A DNA stretch of 64,000 nt. It comes from Ditylenchus dipsaci (lineage: Eukaryota > Nematoda > Chromadorea > Rhabditida > Anguinidae). Shown in pieces: positions 55,001-63,948 of the stretch. The translations under genes and the position numbers were made by a program. Numbering within the stretch: position 1 is the first letter of the stretch; each line of letters begins with the position of its first letter. The notes under the pieces are model-generated. The model was not told the origin of the DNA and searched no databases. It was given only the letters and a program-made list of their open reading frames with translations. Where the stretch lies: positions 186,001 through 250,000 of the forward strand of contig SADC01001300.1 of the NCBI GenBank assembly GCA_004194705.1, written 5' to 3'.

Positions 55001-56162
55001 AAGTTCGATTCCACCCGGGGCACAACAATTTTTTTAATTCACGGCTGCAATCGTTAATATACACCGAAATGTTTTTCTCAGTGTCCTTGGGGTTGATATA
55101 TAGGTGCTACAGTATAGGTACAAATCTGAATTTGACAGTCCCCTTATTTAACGGCCCCTCCTTGTGCTCCAGTTGGTTGGGTCGCCAAGACGGCCTTTAA
55201 ATCAAAGTTTGACTGTATGTATTCACCCTACCGAATTTGAAATTTTATTTAAAAACTGGGGATTTTTCACTTTGGTCGACGCAGTTTTTTTAAGAATTTT
55301 TAAAAGTTAGAATTTGAATCACCTGTATTCTCCAGAAAAGCTACATCAGTCACATTGTAGTCTTCAAATCTGACATTAAAGCACTTTAGATCTTTGTCAT
55401 CTTGCCATTGGATTAGCTTCAAATGGCCCTCATACAATCTCAGAGCAATCAACTAAATTTTTCAACATTTATTTTGTATTATTTTTTCAACCCTCAAACT
55501 GCCTTGGTCCCCCAAGCTTAGAATTTGAGAATTTTAATTCCTTGTCGGCAACGGCAATGGTCCTTAAGCACAAAAATTGTGATCAAATGAGAATTGGTCA
55601 GTTGAGGCACAAAGGCAAAATAGATTTCAAAAAAACCAAAAATTATCTTGGCTGAACAAGTCAGCTATTTCTTCGTGCGAATTCTAATTTTCCAAACTTA
55701 AATCTGAGAAAAACTCACTCCACTAGCATGCACCCCAGCAATAATTCCAGTTTCCGCCGGTCTTCCCACCCTGTCAGCCACGTGTCCAGAAGCCCTGGTC
55801 CTGATCTCTCCATTTGGTTTGAAGTTTAGAATTGCTAAATCATATTTAACTGTCAATATTAGGATGCTGTCCAGCTGTTCTCCAGGCAGTCGAAAAGCAA
55901 TCAAACTGGCTATTCTGCCAAATATAGGTATTTCTCTGTGTGGTTTAAGTCCTTCGGGGGTGACCAGCAGGTGTTCCACCCTATTGACTTTGGAAATGAC
56001 CATATCCAGCTCGGAGGTGTTTCTGAAGTTGCCCACCACAGCCGCGTTGATGACTGTCGGCTTCTGGGCACTCACAATGTAATTGTTGGCTGAGGGTTGA
56101 CCTTGCAACTGCATTTGCTGCTGATGGTCTAGGTTATGGTTATTGGAGGTAGTTTCGTCCAT
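46043..56162 (-). CDS. DDB1: DDB1, CUL4 ubiquitin-ligase adaptor
   Basis: Exons: 56162-55719, 55452-55323, 54940-54738, 54673-54513, 54249-54192, 54142-53993, 53933-53703, 53558-53049, 52631-52402, 50472-50354, 50310-49990, 49936-49849, 48936-48699, 48642-48505, 46628-46459, 46403-46180, 46104-46043. About 1159 residues, against about 1140 in human DDB1. Family landmarks run in order: '[20 protein letters not shown]', '[14 protein letters not shown]', '[20 protein letters not shown]', '[10 protein letters not shown]', '[11 protein letters not shown]', 'AVYSM', '[11 protein letters not shown]', 'VEDLSRIH'. DDB1 is a three-propeller scaffold linking CUL4 to DCAF receptors in DNA repair and replication control. 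The N-terminal glutamine-rich extension is unusual. Five one-base frame conflicts lie in A or G runs: end of exon 3, exon 9, exon 14, and two in exon 16. Confidence 0.93.
47079..47995. mobile_element. iterated-word foldback in DDB1 intron 14, word TTTAGGCATCC
   Basis: The left end has three units ('agtttaggcattc', 'actttaggcatcc', 'agtttaggcatcc'). The right end has the inverse of the same order plus further units. A partial GGCGCTACTTGC-family element (about 47330-47610) with its GC-rich centre is nested inside. Confidence 0.7.
48055..48279 (-). other. unrecognised open frame in DDB1 intron 14
   Basis: A 74-codon minus-strand frame reads '[20 protein letters not shown]' with balanced composition, unlike the low-complexity frames around it. 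No DDB1 homologue has this stretch and I recognise no domain. It could be a captured exon or chance. Confidence 0.25.
49013..49317. mobile_element. TTAA-target foldback built from two tRNA-like heads
   Basis: Starts 'aggggctcccaccttcgcgg' after TTAA (49009-49012) and ends with its inverse before TTAA (49318-49321). Inside, tRNA-like heads face each other: 'ggcctcggtggcgcagtgga' plus 'caggttcgatccc' on the plus strand, and the same on the minus strand. It lies in DDB1 intron 12. The TTAA target and AGG start resemble the Kolobok element at 59014. Confidence 0.85.
50692..51540. mobile_element. tRNA-like foldback carrying inverted TTGCCAAAACGAAAA arrays
   Basis: Outer arms 'aggtttgaaaaagtggcttc' and inverse (51500-51520) resemble the TTAA type; the right end reads 'ccaccccTTTAA' while the left has TTGA. 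tRNA-like parts ('aggttcgatccc', 'gggatcgaacctg', 'ttacgcactgcgcca') follow. Within lie a direct array of 'attgccaaaacgaaa' (50970-51135) and its inverse (51283-51452), about eleven units each. DDB1 intron 9. The long open frames here are products of the repeat. Confidence 0.8.
51745..52388. mobile_element. iterated-word foldback, word TTTTGATCAACACC
   Basis: The left end holds about seven units of 'cttttgatcaacac'. The right end holds four to five inverse units ('gttgatcaaaagtg'). Inside each array is a tRNA-like B box: 'acaggttcgaatcctag' on the plus strand, and 'aggattcgaacctgtgacc' on the minus strand. Between them is a partial GGCGCTACTTGC-family arm (about 51935-52150). The right end stops about 15 bp from the donor of DDB1 exon 9. 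Confidence 0.75.
54985..55035 (+). repeat. tRNA-like B box fragment in DDB1 intron 2
   Basis: 'caagttcgattccacccggg' resembles the B box and following stretch of the SINE heads; no A box. Confidence 0.35.
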
Positions 56163-56273
56163 TTGGATGTGGCTTTACTGTAAATAATAGAGTGAAATTT
56201 GAGCTACAAATTTTTTAAAGTTTTTTTTCATAGATATTTTAAATTTAATGTTTCGTGATATGATACAGTCAGT

Positions 56274-56387
56274 CATAGGTGTACCCAGGGGAGGGGGGGG
56301 GCTTGGTAGCCGGGCTATAGCCCCCTTCCCGTCAGGTTTTTTAGCCTATTTCCCTCCCCCCGTCAGAAAATCCTGGGTACGCCTATG
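56274..56387. mobile_element. hAT-like mini-element upstream of DDB1
   Basis: Tips 'cataggtgtacccagggg' and 'cctgggtacgcctatg', 8-bp repeat CAGTCAGT on both sides (56266-56273, 56388-56395). The centre is G-rich on one side and C-rich on the other. It sits about 110 bp upstream of the DDB1 start codon, so it may lie in the promoter or 5' UTR. Confidence 0.8.
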
Positions 56388-56405
56388 CAGTCAGTCTTCA
56401 ATATA

Positions 56406-56740
56406 CAGTCCACTCTCGATATAAGCACACCCCCTCAAGTTCGTTCCCGCCTAGGGTCCGACACTTTTTTCAACCCGATTTTCGAAGTCTTTTGTCAAAC
56501 CTGATTCGTCAGTCTGATCAGAAAAATCGTACAGATTCTGATTTCACCAATCAGTTCTCGAGATAGCCACAGGTTTGCCGAAAAGACCCGCGGCTCTCGA
56601 TATAAGCACACTTTTTTTTTTAAATTAGGTATTTTTTAAATGGCTATCTCGAGAAAGACTTCGAAAATCGGGTTAAAAAAAGTGTCGGACCCTAGGTGGG
56701 AACGAACTTGAGAGGGTGTGCTTATATCGAGAGTGGACTG
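56406..56740. mobile_element. CAGTCGACTCTC-family element, word GATATAAGCACACC
   Basis: Tips 'cagtccactctcgatataag' and inverse, TA flanks. The word 'cgatataagcacac' occurs at the left, in the centre and inverted at the right. Arms 'aagttcgttcccgcctaggg', 'gattttcgaagtcttttg' match the family core. Confidence 0.9.
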
Positions 56741-56763
56741 TAAAACCTCCTAGTTTCACAGAA

Positions 56764-56875
56764 ATAGCGTACCCAGGGGAGGGGGGGGGTCTGGTAGCCG
56801 GGCTATAGCCCCCCTCCCGTCAGGTTTTTTAGCCTATTTCCCTCCCCCGTCAGAAAATCCTGGGTACGCCTATGC
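56764..56875. repeat. second copy of the GTACCCAGGGG mini-element
   Basis: Nearly identical to 56274-56387, including the right flank 'gcagtcagtc.tcaat', but without its own left target repeat. This suggests a local tandem duplication rather than a separate insertion. Confidence 0.7.
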
Positions 56876-57522
56876 AGTCAGTCCTCAATCTCCTAAACAG
56901 AACGTTGGTACAATGACTTTAGCATATTTTGAACGGACCACTGTCCACTCGACGCATCACTTGATCTAACCTTACGAACTATGAAAAAAAAACAACTTTT
57001 CAACCTTAGAAATAATAAAGTTTGAAAAAAAACATGGTATCGGTACTCGAACCGTTCAACTGTTAACTGTGAATAGGTTTGATCAGCTTGGGGAACCAAG
57101 GCAAAAAGTCAAGATCTTTTTTTTTCAAAAAATTGAATTGTTAGGAAAGAAAACCCTTGAATAAAAATTTTAATCGTTTTTAGTAAGGCTGATCCCGACC
57201 GGTTGATTCATAGTTTCGACCACGTCAAAATTCAGAAGCTAAAAAATCTCCTATTAAAACAAGTGAGCAGTGTAAGTTTTCCTGTGGTCCACTCAAAATA
57301 TGAACATTCCAGCAAGTGTTTTTGACCTGACTACATAAAATTTGGAATGTGGAAGACATCTGGTATCAGGGGTCGAAAATTATAAATTTGTAATCAAAAA
57401 GTCTAAAATCAAAAGTCAAAAGTTACAAAATACATGTACATACAATACATACACATGTATGCTAAAAAATTCAATCAAAGTCATTAGGGGGGTATTTTGG
57501 TTTTTAGGGGTATTTCACTATA

Positions 57523-57911
57523 CAGTCAAACCTCCTATATCCAGCACCTCTGAAAGTTCGTTCGCGCCTTGGGTCCAAAACTTTTTTTAACCCAATTTTA
57601 AAATTTTTTTGCCAGTTCTGTTTTAACAGTCTGATCGGAAATAACGTCAGGTTTTTTTTTCAAACCCCAGTGTTTTTGTCTGTAATAAAGCAAAATCCCG
57701 GTTATCCGGCACCCGTTTTTGAAAAGGAGTGCCAGATAACCTGGTTTTTGCTTTTTAAAATAATGAATTTGCAGGATTTTCAAAAACGATCAGCAAAATC
57801 GGAATCTGGACGGTATTTCCGACCAGACTGTAAAAACAGAACTGGCAAAAAAGTTTCGGATCGAAGGCGGGAACGAACTTTTCGGGGTGCCGGATAAACG
57901 AGGTTTGACTG
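57523..57911. mobile_element. CAGTCGACTCTC-family element, word TATCCGGCACC
   Basis: Tips 'cagtcaaacctcctatatcc' and 'gataaacgaggtttgactg' with TA flanks. The words 'atatccagcacc', 'ttatccggcaccc', 'gtgccagataacc' and 'gtgccggataaac' mark left, two centre and right positions. The core is 'gaacgaacttttcgggg' and 'gccagttctgttttaacagt'. Confidence 0.85.
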
Positions 57912-58384
57912 TAATTCAAAATATATTTTATAAAAATTAAAAATAGGTCGCAGCAGTTTATAGTAAGTGGCAAAAAACGCAAAAAGAAGACCAGTACTTC
58001 AGTAAGAATAATTTAATTTTAAAATTTGAACAAATTAAAGTATTTATTTCGTTTCATTTTTTTGGAGGGGATTACAATAAGCAGTTGTGTCAGCTTTATG
58101 GCGGGAGTTTAAAACATTAAGCTTAAAAGATTCTATCAAGCTTTAGCTAACTTTTTGAGCTTGCAATAAATTATTATTGATCAAAATTAATATCAATTTT
58201 GTAGATTTGATCAGATTAAGGCAATTTTTTAAATTTAATTTACTGCTAATTTACTTGTCTTTAGATCAAAATTTTAATTTTGAGTCATGCTTTATCTCAG
58301 ACACTGACAAGAGTTGTGATATCAGCTAACTTAATCATTTTTTCATTTTCTTTGTTAGAACTATATTTTGTATCAAAAAATGTC
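57912..58384. other. no recognisable gene
   Basis: AT-rich spacer without repeats or frames that I can support. Confidence 0.5.
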
Positions 58385-58715
58385 AAGTCTCTATCTTACG
58401 GCACCCCCTCAAGTTCGTTCCCGCCTCGGGTCCGACACTTTTTTCACCTAGATTTTTGAAGTCTTTTGCCAAATGAGATCCATCCGTCTGATACGAAATA
58501 TTCCGAAGATTACGATTTCGCCGGTCGTTTTTTAAAATCTTGCAAGTTTGCCATTCAGACCCGCCAGTCTCGATTTTACGGCAAAAATATGGTTTTGGAA
58601 ACGGGGCCGTGAAATCGAGACCCAGTCGACAATTGCAAGATTTTGAAAAACAACCAGCAAAGTCGTAATCCTTGCAACATTTTGGACCAGACTAGCAAAT
58701 CACATTTGGTAAGCA
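58385..58715. mobile_element. decayed CAGTCGACTCTC-family element, word TTTTACGGC
   Basis: 'ctatcttacggcaccccctc', 'aagttcgttcccgcctcggg', then centre 'ctcgattttacggcaaaaat' and 'ggccgtgaaatcgagac'. The right end is eroded. Confidence 0.6.
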
Positions 58716-58756
58716 ATGAGTTACTTCCTTTATTCTCTCTTATTGTAACTTAGGTC

Positions 58757-58890
58757 TAGTGTTGTGAATTTGGATAAGTTGAACCTCATCAGCTCCAGCG
58801 CTGCAAGACGGCAGAGCTGCGGTTACGGAGCCATAGCCGATTCTTGGCCCCGAGCGGACCGGTGCCGGCACCAGAGCTTTTACAACACTG
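58757..58890. mobile_element. hAT-like mini-element, TAGTGTTGT tips
   Basis: Ends 'tagtgttgtgaa' and 'tttacaacactg', flanked by CTTAGGTC and CCTAGGTC. Related in tips and GGCGCC-like words ('ggtgccggcacc') to 10860-11708. Confidence 0.65.
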
Positions 58891-59013
58891 CCTAGGTCTT
58901 TCATTGTTCAAACCGAGAAGGGTGGGCTGAATAATTCAAAAAATACTTTGAGCATTTTTGGAGTAAAAACGTGCACTCCACCAATTCAAATTTCGGAAAT
59001 GCTGCTGCGTTAA

Positions 59014-61431
59014 AGGAGGACGAAAAAATGGGGGGGGGGTATTTTTCAATAAAATCGAGATTTTGTTATGTCTAGTAGAAAAGTTTTTTTCAATATTTTC
59101 TTCAATATTTTTTTGCTAATCGACAAATTTCTAATTCCACCCGAAGATTTTTCACAAAGATCGGCATTATCGGACAAAAATTTTTTTTCATATTTTTGCC
59201 TTGGTCCCCCTGTGGTTTGAGACAGTTTTTATTCAAAAATTCAACACTTTATCCCAAATGACAGCACACACGCAATAACAATTTATCTATCCATCTCTTC
59301 CACCTCTTCTTCATCCACCTCTTCCTCGTTATCAGTAAGCATTAGTGCTTGCAATTGACCAACCAACTCGTCTTCGTTGAAATCGTATTCTTCTTCTTCC
59401 TGCTCTACATCATCTTCATCTGGTGCCCCGGGTCCATATTGCAGCTTTCGATCCACGGCCTTCTCAACGATTTTGCGCTTCCATCCCTGCTCTGCGACTT
59501 CTTTTCTTGTGACAAGCCTGTTCCTGCCGCGTGCCTTTGAGAAACTTTCGTACATCGTAACCGCTTTTCTCTCAGCCAGACGAGTCGTGTTCCAGTGCAT
59601 GGTGGCCAACATTGTTTTCACGGTAAGCCCTCGAAGCGCAAAGAACTTTCTTTTCGGGCAATAGCGAATGCGGATAGAGTGGAATGACTCGAGCGCGGAT
59701 GTTGCACACTTGCTATACACCTTACGGATGTCGGAAATGAAGGCATTTTTCCCGAGAAGTTCAAGCAGCAGTTGTAGTGGCGGAGAATTGACGGGCACTG
59801 GAGGTGTTGCGAAATTATCAAGCTCATCGTGCGGGCATGTTGTGACTATTTCGAATTTCAAACGCTTGATTTCTGCAATTCTGCTGAATTTTGTCGATGG
59901 TTCGGCCGGCACCAGATCAAGCAGTTTTACGTTCACATTCCACCTACAATGCCATTTACTTCTCTTCTTATTTGAAAAATGGGAAATAACCTATGGAATC
60001 CAATAACATGCGAGAAGAAAGCATAAACAAGTTCTACGAAATGCGCCGGATGGTCTTCGGCAACCAGATCGATGACATGCCATATGTGTGAGAAGAGGCG
60101 CCTTGCCAGCATGCGCAGAGTTTTTCGATCTTCATCGGAGAGCCTCTTTCCTGTCTTACGTATCGAACCGCCTAGCAGCCGTAGCAGATGCCAAAGATCA
60201 AAACGCGTCTGAATGCCTTTCTCTCCCAACATCTTGATGACCCCTGCATGTTTGTCAGTAGTGGCGGAATCGATCTCGTAATTTTCTACTAGTTCGTCGA
60301 TCACCTAAACTTTCAATGCTTATGGCTTAGCTTTTATTGACTCTCACCTTCTGCGCACCCAGCTTCTCCATTCGATTTGAAATTCCCTCGACTTCACTCT
60401 TATGGCTAATGGTAAATGTTAGCACAAGACCGGTTTTTACGTCCATCGCTGTTTCGCACTCAAGCTCCGCGGAATAGCCAACACTGTCGTACTGTCCGTC
60501 CATTGCAATCTCTAATGGCATGGTAACATGAGTGAACACCTCCTGTTTCATTACTGCGTAGTGCTCCTGAAGTCGCATGTATGAAAACCGATGCAACAAA
60601 AGATTTTTGCCTACCATAACAACCGGATTGACATAATGACGATTGAGTTGGTGGAAGGATTGCTCCGTGAACATTGGCATACGAAGAGCTTTGCAGAAGT
60701 AGAGCATGGATGAGTAGTCAATAGGAGTCGTAATCATTGCTGCAACGATTGCCAAATTTCCTAAAGAGCGTAGTAAGACACTATAAGCCAGGATAATTCA
60801 ATGACCCTCTCGCGTTCGAGTTCCCTCTATGAATGGCTGCATACTGAAGTGGAGTTTCTTTTTTCCGCTCTTGTTACATGGACAATACCACCCAGCAGTG
60901 ATGCATGATCCCTTTGCAGTAAAACTGATTGTTCGCTTGGGCACCGTCTCGCCTGATTCTCGTCGCTGTTTTCCAATGTTTTTAGGACGTCTATCACATT
61001 TCACACATCGCTGGAGGAGTTCTTCCAGTTGTTTTCTAAAAATGGCAGACTCTTCAAAGTCTCAAAGTTACAATCCTAGTAAAACCTGGAGACAACGCAG
61101 TATTCAAAATCAACTGGTCCATCCTCACCGTCTTCGGCTGAATTGTCGATCTCCATCGGCTCAAAAGCATTGTTCATACTTGGCAAATTTGAAGTCTCCT
61201 AAAACTAAGACACATGAAAAAGTCTCAAACCACAGGGGGACCAAGGCAAAAATATGAAAAAAAAATTTTTGTCCGATAATGCCGATCTTTGTGAAAAATC
61301 TTCGGGTGGAATTAGAAATTTGTCGATTAGCAGAAAAATATTGAAGAATATTGAAAAAAACTTTTCTACTAGACATAACAAAATCTCGATTTTATTGAAA
61401 AATACCCCCCCCCCCCATTTTTCGTCCTCCT
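59014..61431 (-). mobile_element. complete Kolobok transposon
   Basis: The 2418-bp element lies between TTAA repeats (59010-59013, 61432-61435). Inverted ends of about 200 bp start 'aggaggacgaaaaa', then a run of G, and reach 'ccttggtccccctgtggttt' at 59202-59222 with the inverse at 61219-61240. It encodes one spliced minus-strand transposase. TTAA targets are characteristic of Kolobok and piggyBac; the protein decides for Kolobok. Confidence 0.93.
59283..61156 (-). CDS. Kolobok transposase
   Basis: Exons 61156-61086, 61035-60806, 60760-60348, 60304-59991 and 59943-59283 join in phase (562 residues; GT-AG introns of about 45-50 bp). It has an acidic start (MEIDNSAEDGEDG), then a Cys pair 'CVKCDRRPKN' and 'GWYCPCNKSGKKK' as a possible zinc-binding region. 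I see no typical THAP domain. The catalytic core shows 'LEIAMDGQYDSVGYSAELEC' with the first aspartate, 'SATTDKHAGVIKMLGEKGIQ' with the second, 'TRFDLWHLLR', and 'CATSALESFHSIRIRYCPKR' with the glutamate. These blocks are typical of Kolobok transposases. The C-terminus is extremely acidic (runs of E and D). With intact ends, TTAA repeats, catalytic residues and frame, it may be active. Confidence 0.9.
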
Positions 61432-61825
61432 TTAAAAAACGTGGTCTTCTGAAGCAGTTTTTGATTTTTTTTAGTTCATGATTGATTAATTGAAATTTTC
61501 ACTACTATTTTATGGATCTGTTTTTATTCTTATTATTTTTTCTTGTATTCAAATAATTTTTTATGCTAAATTAAAAATATTTTTACAGCGAAATTTCACT
61601 TTAATCACAATCCAAAATACTCCAAAGCATTCATGCTAATTAAGGCGGTACTGACCTTTAGAGGCATTTTTTAGCTTGGTCTCCCTGGGAGCACTTGAAC
61701 CTGAGGGGAGTTCAGGTTCAATTTAGCCGTCCCCTGTTGCTTTTTATTGAAAATTGCCTTGGTACCCTCTCTATTAGAGCTATGTTAGTATTATAGGGGA
61801 CTAAGACATTTTCAATAAAAAAACG

Positions 61826-62462
61826 GTTCGTACTCATTTGGGCAAAAGTTATTTGGGCACCCTCACTTAGGCACCCTCATTTGGGTACCAATTTCAAAAT
61901 GTTTCATTCTCTAATTCAAAACTGCGTTTTCAATTGTAACTTAATTTTTTTAAGGATTATTAGGCCTCAGAAGGGATAGCAAAACTACCATGTACTCAGC
62001 GGGGAAGAGTATCATCTTTAAAATTTAGAGATTTAGGCAAAAGTATTAAAAACCACGGTGCCCAAAATCATGTTATGAACAGTTTTGGCCAAACCTGGAT
62101 TTCATAAATCGCCGCATTTGCCATCAACGGTTGATTGATTCACGGTTTACAACAAACAGGGGACCAATTTTGCTTAATCGCTGGTTCAGAACATTTTTCC
62201 TGTGATGCGAGTTTTTTCTGTAGTTATCTTCGGGATGGTGAACTGCAGGTTTTTATTGGCTACTAATTCTTTAGAAACTATTTTACGAATAAAATCTGAA
62301 GGACCACACCTTTAAGTTTGAAAATTAAGCATATTTGAAATTGGTGCCCAAATGAGGGTGCCCAAATAAGGTGGTCAAATGAGGGTGCCTAAATGAGGGT
62401 ACCCAAATGAGGGTGGTCAAATGAGGGTGCCTAAATGAGTTTTGCCCAAATGAGGACCAAAG
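61826..62462. mobile_element. iterated-word foldback, word ATTTGGGCACCCTC
   Basis: Left end: 'ctcatttgggcaaaagtt', 'atttgggcaccctcac', 'tcatttgggtacca'. Right end: eight or so inverse units ('aatgagggtgcccaaa', 'gagggtgcctaaatg') closing with 'gagttttgcccaaatgag'. AT-rich middle, no gene. The following 62463-62900 holds the motif 'aacaacaggggaccagg' and otherwise nothing I can name. Confidence 0.75.
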
Positions 62463-62902
62463 AAAAAAACAACAGGGGACCAGGCCAAAATAATGCGTTC
62501 TAAAAGTCAATAAGGCCGGAGAAAATATTATGCAGCGAAATTTTACTTTAAATTCCAATCCAAAATAATCCAAGGCATTCTTGCTAATTAAAGCTTCAAA
62601 CACATTTGCAATGTTCACCAAAACAAGTTCTTGGAATAAAATAAAAAGTAACGAAAATCTGACGAGAACATGTTTACACCTTAAAGCTAGCTTTCTCATG
62701 CACTTTTACGCTACTTTTTCTTCTGGCAAGCAGGAAGTTTTAAACTTGGCTCTTGGGCAACATCCCACATTAATAAAAAAATTCAAATTTTCCGGTTTTA
62801 AAATGCTTATTGTCTATTAGTATTGGTAGTTTGTTTAAATTGTCTGAAAATATACTCATTTACAGGGGTAAAAAACCCAACTTAAGCTTCGAGATTCGGC
62901 TT

Positions 62903-63470
62903 AGGTGGCGCAGTGAGTAGTACTTGCACCAAGTTTTTACCGATCAAAGGATGCCGCCTTTGTGCTCCATACCTATTGGGCACTTTCAAAGAGAAGCCCA
63001 TAGTATAGGAGGGTGTTAAGCTCCGCCCCTTTTCAACCATACCTATTGGGCACTTTCAAAGAGAAGCCCATAGGTATATAAGAACACCCTCCCATACCTA
63101 TGGGCTTCTCTTTGAAAATGCCCATAGGTATGGGCATAGAGGCGGCATCCTTTGAAGATGGAAAACTTGGCCCTTGTACTACTGCAGTGGGTAAGCGTTT
63201 GTGTATATCGGCCCAAAATCGTGCATAGGTTCGATCCCACGTGGTGGCACGCTTTTTATTTTGGCTTGTTTGACCAATTTTATCGGGATAATTTGGCCTT
63301 TTTAGAGCCAAATTCGGAATCAGCGACACCGATTACCCCTAAACATTGGTCGAAAAAGCCAAAATAATTATCTTTCCACCAGGTGGGATTGAACCTGTGC
63401 ACGATTTTGGGCCGAAATACACAAACCCTTCCCCCCTGCGCCACTGCGCCACTGCGGCCCTTTTTTTCGT
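62903..63470. repeat. inverted tRNA-like pair interrupted by a CATACCTATTGGG foldback
   Basis: 'ttaggtggcgcagtgagtag' at 62912 begins a head that resumes at about 63180 ('gcagtgggtaagcgtttgtg', 'aggttcgatccca'). The inverse lies at 63380-63465 ('gggattgaacctgtgcac', 'ctgcgccactgcggcc'). The intruding block has 'cctattgggcactttcaaag' twice and its inverse, flanked by 'aaaggatgccgcc' and 'ggcggcatccttt'. Confidence 0.7.
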
Positions 63471-63610
63471 AGCTGCAGTAGCTTTTCGCCCTGCTTTAAG
63501 TCCGTTCTATAAACGTATTTAGAGGGTGGCTAACCCTGCTATTGTTCCTTTCTGATTTTTTTTTAAAAATCGTATATTAACAACAGTGTAAAAGTCAAAA
63601 ACAGTATAAG

Positions 63611-63948
63611 TAGGGCTGTCGGGCGCCGAAATTTTCGGCTCGGCGCGCCGAAAATTTTCGGCTTAAGCCGAAAATTTTCGGCGCGCCGAGCCGAAAGCCG
63701 AAAGCCGAAAATTTTCGGCCGGCCGAGTCTGCGTCCGAGACTTAAAAATGGAGACAGTTTCATTCCGGGACAATAAATGATTTTAAATTGAAATTTTCGG
63801 CGCGCCGAGCCGAAAGCCGAAATTTTCGACCGGCCGAGCCGAGCCGAAAGCCGAAATTTTCGGCGCGCCGAGCCGAAAGCCGAAAGCCGTGAATTTTCGG
63901 CTTTTCGGCTTGAAAAGCCGAAATCGGCGCGCCGAACCGACAACCCTA
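63611..63948. mobile_element. hAT-like MITE made almost entirely of palindromes
   Basis: Tips 'tagggctgtcggg' and 'accgacaacccta', perfect 8-bp repeat AGTATAAG (63603-63610, 63949-63956). The interior is an array of 'gccgaaaattttcggc', 'ggcgcgccg' and 'gccgaaagccg' palindromes around a short AT-rich piece. TAGGG tips and 8-bp repeats fit hAT. Open frames across it are artefacts of the repeat. Confidence 0.85.

Noticed and set aside
59349..60006. Plus-strand open frames over the Kolobok element
   Set aside because: They are antisense to the acidic tail and core of the transposase; their serine-rich composition is the reverse reading of the D/E-rich region.
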